This document shows positions 1 through 6,429 of a stretch of DNA of 22,211 nucleotides, piece after piece. The position numbers and the translations under genes were made by a program. Under the pieces are notes generated by a model that searched no databases, was not told the origin of the DNA, and saw nothing but the letters and a program-made list of their open reading frames with translations. Numbering within the stretch: position 1 is the first letter of the stretch; every line of letters begins with the position of its first letter. Location of the stretch: positions 1 through 22,211 of the forward strand of contig QANT01005433.1 of NCBI GenBank assembly GCA_003254885.1, in the 5' to 3' direction. Source of the stretch: Purshia tridentata. Taxonomy: Eukaryota; Streptophyta; Magnoliopsida; Rosales; Rosaceae.

Positions 1-348
1 AAAATATCAGTTGCTTTCTGTTTGCTCAATTGGAGCGAGTTGGTGACGATAGTGGTAAAGCTCAGAAAAACTTTGCAGTGTTTGCCTTTGTATTTCAGCA
101 ACAAAAATGGAGTGTATTTTACTTGTTTATTCTCTTGGGCATTTTTATTGAAAAGGTTGGAGTTACGTCAGTGCCAAATTATGCAGTGGTCCTTTTCTTG
201 TGGCTTGTAGGGTGGGTTATGTGTTTACAAGCTAACATCGCTGCTAACGAGAATGGACATGGGTATGTTTCAGTTTCACTCATGACACCCACTTATAGCA
301 CTGTGTGCCTTTTGTGGATGTGAACCAAGAGAAATAGGCAAAGCCATT

Positions 349-477
349 TTAAGACATGAATATGGATTTCGAAGCCGCCAAGGCTCTTTGCAACAATTCT
401 CCTTTCTCCTCCTTCATTTCAGCTTTCACAAACGACCCAGCAACTCCAACTGGGTCTATGTAGCTCAAAGTAGTCAT
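349..477 (-). CDS. Possible small ORF or terminal exon, 42 aa, unknown function
   Basis: On the minus strand an ATG at 477-475 opens a 42-codon frame ending in TAA at 351-349. The peptide begins MTTLSYIDPVG and contains a charged, helix-like stretch (KAEMKEEKGELLQRALAASK). The mix of A, E, K and L residues looks more like real coding sequence than the neighbouring frames. No family is recognised. It could be a stand-alone small protein, the last exon of a minus-strand gene, or chance. Length and lack of context keep confidence low. Confidence 0.15.
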   Translation of the reverse strand: MTTLSYIDPVGVAGSFVKAEMKEEKGELLQRALAASKSIFMS

Positions 478-489
478 TGACTCATTCTA

Positions 490-597
490 ATGTTGGGTGT
501 GGCGGTGGTTCTGGGCTTCTCTGTGTTTCTATTCAAGATACAGCAGAAGAAGAAGAGAGAACAACACGCCCGTCTTCTAAAGCTGTTTTCAAGTTGA
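490..597 (+). CDS. Possible single-span membrane microprotein, 35 aa
   Basis: An ATG at 490 opens 35 codons to a TGA at 595-597. The peptide has one hydrophobic run (residues about 2-15, LGVAVVLGFSVFLF), then a strongly basic tail (KIQQKKKREQHARLLKLF). That is the layout of a short single-pass membrane protein with its basic side in the cytosol. It could also be a transmembrane and juxtamembrane remnant of a receptor-kinase gene. No homologue is recognised, and a short hydrophobic ORF can easily arise by chance. Confidence 0.15.
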   Translation: MLGVAVVLGFSVFLFKIQQKKKREQHARLLKLFSS

Positions 598-799
598 TGA
601 TGATCCGGAGGTTGAGCTTGGCATCAGGACTGACATCAAGTGCGCCAACTCATACTCAGTCATGCCCTTTTTCTCTCCTTATTTTCTACTCATAGTCGAG
701 TTTCAACTCTTTATTTTCGTGTGCTTTATATCTTTTTTGAAACTCCATTAATATACCACGTGCATTGGAAGATGATAGCATTGTTGGAGTTGTGTGGCT

Positions 800-1191
800 C
801 GATACGAGCCAATGGTTGTGAAAAGAAATCTCACATTGGCTGAGTGACTCAACAAACAAGATATAAGTTGGGGATCCATTATTAATAACATCGAGGTCTT
901 TTGAGAGAAACCACTTAATTAAACCGGTTCATTGGGCATCACCGCCAGTTAAATGATGGACTTAGGTGGTTAAGTTGGGAATAATTTCGGTGTAGGAGCC
1001 CTATTAGTAGTGGGCCACGCTAGTTCATCATAACATATGTTATTAGAGCCGATGATTTAGCTAGGACAAACATCATTCAAGGTGGAGTTGACACATGGTG
1101 AATGAGGTGACTTAAAGAAAAATTCCTAACCTGAAAGTGGAGCCAGAGTGCTTGGAGGAAAAACCTATAAGTGGTTAACTTGGAGACAATC
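800..1191 (+). mobile_element. Probable degenerate LTR-retroelement leader remnant
   Basis: The stretch has the look of a plant LTR and leader. A short inverted pair (AGCCAATG near 806, CATTGGCT near 834) frames its start. Near 1042 lies TTATTAGAGCC, which resembles the initiator-tRNA-Met primer binding site TGGTATCAGAGC with mismatches. No coding region follows. The element is interrupted at 1192 by the solo LTR and resumes at about 1903 after the target duplication. Assignment rests on motif resemblance only; family and exact ends are not determined. Confidence 0.3.
1187..1191. repeat. Target site duplication CAATC, left copy
   Basis: CAATC lies directly before the TG of LTR 1. The same five bases lie directly after its terminal CA, at 1903-1907. 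Five bases is the normal duplication length for Copia integrases, so this marks LTR 1 as an independent insertion reduced to a solo LTR. Confidence 0.75.
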
Positions 1192-1902
1192 TGTTGGGAT
1201 TGGTCCAGCCCATGAGGTTTAATTGAAGATCTAGAATCTTCTACTTCTTTCTAGTTAGTGCAAGAGGTTTAATTGAAGATCTAGAATCTTCTACTTCTTT
1301 CTAGTTAGTGCAAGTTGGCTAAAGTTCAAGAAGTTTGTAGAGAATTCTACAAGGCTTGGGTGGTGGACTTTTCTCCAAGTTGCTAGAAGGATCCAAGAGT
1401 TGGTGGACTTTTCTCCAAGTTGCTAGAAGGATCCATCCATGGCTATAAAAGGAGGATGATGCTTGGCATTTAAGATCAAGCAATTAAGGCCTTCTCAAGG
1501 TCTTCAACTCAAGGTGTGAGAGTTCACTAAGGGAGTTGTGTGTGAGAGGGAAGGCAACTTAAGCAAGTTGTCTTCTCAAGGTCTTCAACTCAAAGTGTGA
1601 GAGTTCACTAAGGGAGTTGTGTGTGAGAGGGCAAGGCTTGGGTAGAGTAATCTTCTAGTTGAGAGAGGGTGTACAAGGGGTGTATCCTATTGGGTACAAG
1701 GGCTCGGGTTTGGGATTAAACTCTTGAGTGTAATTCTTGTACAAGGTTATTTCTCTCATAGTGAAGGAAACTCTTCGTGGACGTAGGCAGGATTTTGCCG
1801 AACCACGTTAAATTCTTGGTGCTCTCTTGTTTTCTTTTATTGGCTTGTGTATTTTATTCTTCCATCACATATTTGTCGTGGCGAGGGGATTTATTCCCAA
1901 CA
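1192..1902 (+). repeat. Solo LTR of Copia-type element (LTR 1)
   Basis: The 711-bp unit starts TGTTGGGA and ends TCCCAACA, giving the TG...CA ends and an 8-bp terminal inverted repeat. The promoter core TATAAAAGG lies at 1444-1452. It contains three internal tandem duplications: a unit of about 50 bp (agaggtttaattgaagatct...) near 1216-1313, a unit of about 36 bp (ttggtggacttttctcc...) near 1361-1437, and a longer unit (gtgtgagagttcactaaggg...) near 1494-1630. A 5-bp CAATC duplication flanks it exactly, and the sequence to its right is not element-internal, so it stands alone. The sequence is close to LTR 2 and LTR 3. Confidence 0.85.
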
Positions 1903-2026
1903 CAATCTTGGTGCATGAACCGAGCAAAACGAATTTAAAGTTTATGAACCCTTACTGTTCATGAACTAAGTTGGTCTTTTGAAATTGATGCGCAAAGAAT
2001 GAGCAAGTTTCCAAATCAATCTTTAA
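1903..2026. other. Flank right of solo LTR, with right TSD copy
   Basis: The stretch begins with the CAATC target duplication (1903-1907) and is unlike the matching part of internal copy 2 (3746-3960). It is therefore probably the continuation of the older sequence that ends at 1191. It contains a perfect 10-bp palindrome, GTTCATGAAC, at 1957-1966, and three occurrences of ATGAAC. No gene is seen. Confidence 0.5.
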
Positions 2027-2027
2027 N
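2027..2027. other. Undetermined base (N), probable assembly join
   Basis: The only N in the window lies exactly where similarity to internal copy 2 begins: 2028 aligns with 3961 and 2026 does not align. A single N at a boundary inside nearly identical repeats suggests a collapsed or joined gap rather than an ambiguous base call. Confidence 0.6.
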
Positions 2028-2914
2028 TGGAAGGGGGAGCTTCACTCTATGGCAAAGGAGAGTTAAGGACATCCTTATTCAACAAGGCCTAGTAAAAGCA
2101 TTGAAAGGAAAGGATGGCAAGCCAGAAAAGATGTCTAATGATGAGCATCGAAGGGGAAGACAAACTGCCAGGGGATCTAGTAGTCAAAGCAGGTCTAAAT
2201 CCAAGGGGCAGTGGAAAGGGCATACAATGCTACAGGTGCAAAGAGTGGGGCCACATGAAGAAAGACTGTCCGACTTGGAATAAGAAGGACAGTAATGGCT
2301 CGAATTGCTCCACTACAGCGGTAGCTGAAAGTTACGAAGAATTTGGAGAAATTCTCACTATCTCCAAAGGTAACACTTCTTCTCAAGATTGGATATTAGA
2401 TTCAGGTTCTACAAATCACATTTGCTCCGTAAAAAATTATTTTGATATGTTTCAAGAGTCAAAGGGAAAAACATTCTCTTTGCCTGATGGGTCAAAATGT
2501 GACGTCAGGGGTATGGGAACGGTGAAGATCAAAATGTTTGATGGAGCGGTGCGCACTTTGGGTGGTGTGACGTATGTCCCAAAGCTGCGAAGGAATCTAA
2601 TATCGCTGAGCCAATTGGACTCCCAGGGCTACAAGTGTTCTGTAGCAGGGGGAGCTCTGAAAATCACACATGGCTCTATGGTCCTGATGAAAGGAGAAGA
2701 GTGTGGTGGTTTGTATCATCTGATAGGGTATACTCAGACCTTGACGAAGAGTGGGAAACGGAGTGCACAGGATATCAAGTACTTGAGGCGAGTCTCGTTT
2801 GCGGATAAGGCAGAGACAAAGAATACATGTTTCCCAGGTTCAGATGATAGTGAGAAGGAAAATCCTGCTAGAGAAGGGGTCAAGTCAAGGTCCCTCTTCA
2901 GAGTTAACCGATGA
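2028..2914 (+). pseudogene. Frameshifted Copia Gag-protease, copy 1
   Basis: Compared with the open copy at 3917-4846, this copy lacks the first part of Gag, including the start codon. It also has one extra G in a homopolymer (GGGG at 2205-2208 against GGG at 4138-4140). The extra base shifts the N-terminal Gag part out of frame with the rest. Downstream of the shift, the CCHC zinc knuckle (CYRCKEWGHMKKDC), the DSG protease site and the tail are intact to the TGA at 2912-2914. The few other differences are substitutions. Whether the extra G is real or a sequencing error in the repeat cannot be told from the sequence. Confidence 0.8.
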
Positions 2915-3115
2915 TTGGTTACTCGATGCAGCTACACATAAGCATTGGCCATTGTGAATCAGGGGGAGCAAGGACCATATTCTGATTCGGGTTATGTGTA
3001 GTTGGTACAAGGTCAAGGCCAATGGATAGCGTTTGTGGTATTTAGAAACGAAATATGAACTTCAGTTATTGAAGTGGAGGAGCGTAGTTCTCCCTCATGG
3101 TCTGGAGGGGGAGAT
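2915..3115 (+). other. 3' internal non-coding part of copy 1, with hairpin and PPT
   Basis: This stretch lies between the Gag-protease stop and LTR 2. It contains a two-part inverted repeat: CTACACATAA at 2932-2941 pairs with TTATGTGTAG at 2992-3001, and GAATCAG at 2956-2962 pairs with CTGATTC at 2982-2988. It ends in the polypurine tract at 3104-3114. No coding domain is visible; the pol region expected here is absent. Confidence 0.7.
3104..3114 (+). promoter_or_regulatory. Polypurine tract of copy 1
   Basis: GGAGGGGGAGA lies one base before the TG of LTR 2. This is the expected position of the plus-strand primer for reverse transcription. Confidence 0.8.
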
Positions 3116-3745
3116 TGTTGGGATTGGTCCAGCCCATGAGGTTTAATTGAAGATCTAGAATCTTCTACTTCTTTCTAGTTAGTGCAAGAGGTTTAATTGA
3201 AGATCTAGAATCTTCTACTTCTTTCTAGTTAGTGCAAGTTGGCTAAAGTTCAAGAAGTTTGTAGAGAATTCTACAAGGCTTGGGTGGTGGACTTTTCTCC
3301 AAGTTGCTAGAAGGATCCAAGAGTTGGTGGACTTTTCTCCAAGTTGCTAGAAGGATCCATCCATGGCTATAAAAGGAGGATGAGGCTTGGCATTTAAGAT
3401 CAAGCTATCAAGGCCTTCTCAAGGTCTTCAACTCAAGGTGTGAGAGTTCACTAAGGGAGTTGTGTGTGAGAGGGCAAGGCTTGGGTAGAGTAATCTTCTA
3501 GTTGAGAGAGGGTGTACAAGGGGTGTATCCTATTGGGTACAAGGGCTCGGGTTTGGGATTAAACTCTTGAGTGTAATTCTTGTACAAGGTTATTTCTCCC
3601 ATAGTGAAGGAAACTCTTCGTGGACGTAGGCAGGATTTTGCCGAACTACGTGAAATTCTTGGTGCTCTCTTGTTTTCTTTTATTGGCTTGTGTATTTTAT
3701 TCTTCCATTACATATTTGTCGTGGCGAGGGGATTTATTCCCAACA
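3116..3745 (+). repeat. LTR 2, shared middle LTR of the tandem array
   Basis: The 630-bp LTR runs TGTTGGGA...TCCCAACA, with its TATA box TATAAAA at 3368-3374. It carries the duplicated unit of about 50 bp near 3140-3237 and the duplicated unit of about 36 bp, but only one copy of the later gtgtgagagttcactaaggg unit. It is therefore shorter than LTR 1. It serves as the 3' LTR of copy 1 and the 5' LTR of copy 2. The bases on its left (GAGAT) are element-internal, not a target duplication. Confidence 0.9.
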
Positions 3746-3916
3746 GAAAGATGGTGGGCCGTTTCGCCATGGAAGAGATCAACAAGAAAAAGGTTAATTT
3801 GTATTGATAAATTTAAATTCCTTGATTAATTGTTTAATAATGTTTGTAATCAGAGCAAGGTTCGTTGAGGTGTTCGACTTCATCCGTACTAGTCGTTCCT
3901 CGTTCGTGGTTTCGTC
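3746..3916 (+). other. Leader of copy 2 with displaced PBS-like site
   Basis: The bases directly after LTR 2 (GAAAGATGGTGGGCC) do not match the usual tRNA-iMet primer site. A partial match, ATCAGAGC, followed by AAGGTTCG, lies at 3849-3856, about 103 bp downstream of the LTR end. The intervening AT-rich stretch is unexplained. Either the leader gained an insertion or another tRNA primes this family. Gag begins at the ATG at 3917. Confidence 0.5.
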
Positions 3917-4846
3917 ATGGCAGGAAATATTGTCTCCCAGTACAAGGTGGAGAGGTTTGATGGAAGGGGGAGCTTCACTCTATGGCAAAGGAGAGTGAAG
4001 GACATCCTTATTCAACAAGGCCTAGCAAAAGCGTTGAAAGGAAAGGATGGCAAGCCAGAAAGGATGTCTAATGATGAGCATCAAAGGGGAAGACAAACTG
4101 CCAGGGGATCTAGTAGTCAAAGCAGGTCTAAATCCAAGGGCAGTGGAAAGGGCATACAATGCTACAGGTGCAAAGAGTGGGGCCACATGAAGAAAGACTG
4201 TCCGACTTGGAATAAGAAGGACAGTAATGGCTCGAATTGCTCCACTACAGCGGTAGCTGAAAGTTACGAAGAATTTGGAGAAATTCTCACTATCTCCAAA
4301 GGTAACACTTCTTCTCAAGATTGGATATTAGATTCAGGTTCTACAAATCACATTTGCTCCGTAAAAAATTATTTTGATACGTTCCAAGAGTCAAAGGGAA
4401 AAACATTCTCTTTGCCTGATGGGTCAAAATGTGACGTCAGGGGTATGGGAACGGTGAAGATCAAAATGTTTGATGGAGCGGTGCGCACTTTGGGTGGTGT
4501 GGCGTATGTCCCAAAGCTGCGAATGAATCTAATATTGCTGAGCCAATTAGACTCCAAGGGCTACAAGTGTTCTGTAGCAGGGGGAGCTCTGAAAATCACA
4601 CATGGCTCTATGGTCCTGATGAAAGGAGAAGAGTGTGGTGGTTTGTATCATCTGATAGGGTATACTCAGACCTTGACGAAGAGTGGGAAACGGAGTGCAC
4701 AGGATATCAAGTACTTGAGGCGAGTCTCGTTTGCGGATAAGGCAGAGACAAAGAATACATGTTTCCCAGGTTCAGATGATAGTGAGAAGGAAAATCCTGC
4801 TAGTAAAGGGGTCAAGTCAAGGTCCCTCTTCAGAGTTAACCGATGA
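3917..4846 (+). CDS. Copia-type Gag-protease polyprotein, shortened, copy 2
   Basis: This is an open 309-aa frame from ATG 3917 to TGA 4844-4846. Residues 1-50 are the Gag N-terminus, of the type that recurs in plant Copia elements (FDGRGSFTLWQRRVKDIL). Residues 82-95 are the nucleic-acid-binding CCHC zinc knuckle. Residues 135-147 hold the aspartic protease active site (DWILDSGSTNHIC, catalytic D139). YVPKL and LSQLD follow at about 195-213, then a short GAG-pre-integrase-like tail (GGLYHLIGYT). The middle of Gag, normally some 150-200 residues between the N-terminus and the knuckle, is missing, and the same deletion is present in copy 1. Nothing after the protease is encoded. It probably cannot act alone. 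A working capsid is doubtful; transcription from LTR 2 is possible. Confidence 0.85.
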   Translation: MAGNIVSQYKVERFDGRGSFTLWQRRVKDILIQQGLAKALKGKDGKPERMSNDEHQRGRQTARGSSSQSRSKSKGSGKGIQCYRCKEWGHMKKDCPTWNKKDSNGSNCSTTAVAESYEEFGEILTISKGNTSSQDWILDSGSTNHICSVKNYFDTFQESKGKTFSLPDGSKCDVRGMGTVKIKMFDGAVRTLGGVAYVPKLRMNLILLSQLDSKGYKCSVAGGALKITHGSMVLMKGEECGGLYHLIGYTQTLTKSGKRSAQDIKYLRRVSFADKAETKNTCFPGSDDSEKENPASKGVKSRSLFRVNR

Positions 4847-5047
4847 TTGGTTACTCGATGCAGCTACATATAAGCATTGGCCATTGTGAATCAGGGGGAG
4901 CAAGGACCATATTCTGATTCGGGTTATGTGTAGCTGGTACAAGGTCAAGGCCAATGGATAGCGTTTGTGGTATTTACAAACGAAATATGAACTTCAGTTA
5001 TTGAAGTGAGGGAGCGTAGTCCTCCCTCATGGTCTGGAGGGGGAGAT
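4847..5047 (+). other. 3' internal non-coding part of copy 2, with hairpin
   Basis: Nearly identical to 2915-3115. The inverted repeat is kept with one change: CTACATATAA at 4864-4873 faces TTATGTGTAG at 4924-4933. The stretch ends in the polypurine tract. No pol domain is present. Confidence 0.7.
5036..5046 (+). promoter_or_regulatory. Polypurine tract of copy 2
   Basis: GGAGGGGGAGA ends one base before LTR 3 and is identical to the tract before LTR 2. Confidence 0.8.
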
Positions 5048-5715
5048 TGTTGGGATTGGTCCAGCCCATGAGGTTTAATTGAAGATCTAGAATCTTCTAC
5101 TTCTTTCTAGTTAGTGCAAGTTGGCTAAAGTTCAAGAAATTTGTAGAGAATTCTACAAAGCTTGGGTGGTGGACTTTTCTCCAAGTTTCTAGAAGAATCC
5201 AAGAGTTGGTGGACTTTTCTCCAAGTTGCTAGAAGGATCCATCTATGGCTATAAAAGGAGGATGAGGCTTGGCATTTAGTATCAAGCTATCAAGGCCTTT
5301 TCAAGGTCTTCAACTCAAGGTGTGAGAGTTCACTAAGGGAGTTGTGTGTGAGAGGGAAGACAACTTGCTTAAGTTGTCTTCTCAAGGTCTTCAACTCAAA
5401 GTGTGAGAGTTCACTAAGGGAGTTGTGTGTGAGAGGGCAAGGCTTGGGTAGAGTAATCTTCTAGTTGAGAGAGGGTGTACAAGGGGTGTATCCTATTGGG
5501 TACAAGGGCTCGGGTTTGGGATTAAACTCTTGAGTGTAATTCTTGTACAAGGTTATTTCTCTCATAGTGAAGGAAACTCTTCGTGGACGTAGGCAGGATT
5601 TTGCCGAACCACGTTAAATTCTTGATGCTCTCTTGTTTTCTTTTATTGGCTTGTGTATTTTATTCTTCCATCTCATATTTAATATTTGTCGTGGCGAGGG
5701 GATTTATTCCCAACA
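5048..5715 (+). repeat. LTR 3, right-hand LTR of the tandem array
   Basis: The 668-bp LTR has TGTTGGGA...TCCCAACA ends and a TATA box at 5250-5256. Unlike LTR 1 and LTR 2 it has only one copy of the unit of about 50 bp near its start. It keeps the duplicated unit of about 36 bp and the duplicated gtgtgagagttcactaaggg unit. Its right flank begins AAAATGGG; no matching left target duplication is visible in the window. Confidence 0.9.
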
Positions 5716-6291
5716 AAAATGGGCTATATAGAATCAAAAAAATTTGAACATAAGTTTTTTTAAATTAAAATTTCATAAGAATTTAGAAATAAAACACTAA
5801 ATCTTAAGATCTAGATCATAATTAAATGGTAAAAATATTAACTCTGTTTATTTTGAAGACGAAAATCTCAAGTCCAATTAAGTATTGTAATTTATAACAG
5901 TTGTAGTCAAGTCCAAAACATTATCCTCGTCGATTTTGAGATGAAAATTTCAAGTAGCACGCACATTAATTTTATCTATTCAAAATGAAAATGTTTAAAA
6001 TTTTAAAAATACTCATGTGTATGCCACGTCAGATTTTCGTTTTCAAACTAAACGAGGACAACATTTTGCCACGTAACTAAAATTACTAAAATTGAAATTG
6101 TACGATACTACGATGAAAGGGAAAAAATGACAGAAACCACGAGAGGAGCAAAATTATGATTTGGCTAATCTTATTAATTATCCAAAAAAGGAGATCACTA
6201 CGAGGGAATAGTCAGCTAATCATCATATTTGTCAACAAACAAACCCAGAAATAAAACAAAGAAAGCGAAAGAGAGAGAAAGGCAAAAAGCC
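5716..6291 (+). promoter_or_regulatory. AT-rich intergenic region and presumed FGGY-kinase promoter
   Basis: No gene is seen between LTR 3 and the sugar-kinase gene. The stretch is AT-rich and contains a bZIP-type core CCACGTCA at 6024-6031 and a second CCACGTAA near 6069. No clear TATA box stands at the right distance, so transcription may start at several points, as in many housekeeping genes. Promoter function is inferred from position only. Confidence 0.4.
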
Positions 6292-6429
6292 ATGTCTGGT
6301 ATAAGAAGGGGTTGGTCCGATTCAACACCACGACTTCGCCAACAACAATCGCAAAAACAACAATCACCCAAACAACATCCATATCGCTCCTTCTCAAACA
6401 CTTTTCCCTACTCTCCAGCCTCTCTTGAG
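6292..6429 (+). other. In-frame upstream extension of the FGGY-kinase gene
   Basis: An ATG at 6292 is in frame with the likely start at 6430, and no stop lies between. The extra 46 residues begin MSGIRRGWSDSTPRLRQQQ and are rich in R, S, Q and P with very few acidic residues, as in an organellar targeting peptide. Both ATGs have G at -3. If the mRNA begins upstream of 6292, this ATG would normally be used first. Otherwise the stretch is 5' untranslated. Confidence 0.4.

Larger units (their letters stand above)
1..789. other. Unassigned flanking DNA, no recognised gene
   Basis: No reading frame here resembles a family I know. The longest open frames on the + strand lack a proper ATG start, and their translations look like random hydrophobic stretches. 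The only details worth recording are the two short ORFs listed separately at 349-477 (minus) and 490-597 (plus). The stretch could be the tail, untranslated region or intron of a gene whose body lies left of the window, but nothing proves it. Confidence 0.4.
2028..5715 (+). mobile_element. Tandem non-autonomous Copia-type array (internal-LTR-internal-LTR)
   Basis: The order is 5'-truncated internal region (2028-3115), LTR 2 (3116-3745), internal region 2 (3746-5047) and LTR 3 (5048-5715). The two internal regions align almost base for base. Each ends in the polypurine tract GGAGGGGGAGA just before an LTR. The zinc knuckle followed by a DSG protease and a GAG-pre-integrase-like tail indicates Copia. 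No integrase, reverse transcriptase or RNase H sequence is present, so movement would need enzymes from a related element. The base pairs after LTR 3 (AAAAT) do not match the left flank of LTR 2, consistent with a tandem structure whose left end is missing. Confidence 0.85.

Noticed and set aside
2915..2970. DDWLLDAATHKHW-like translation just after the Gag-protease stop
   Set aside because: It looks faintly like a second protease start, but it is followed by a stop within a few codons and has no further domain.
2195..4318. Minus-strand frames of 63 and 98 aa opposite the Copia Gag
   Set aside because: They are the same antisense shadow in both element copies, with no independent evidence.
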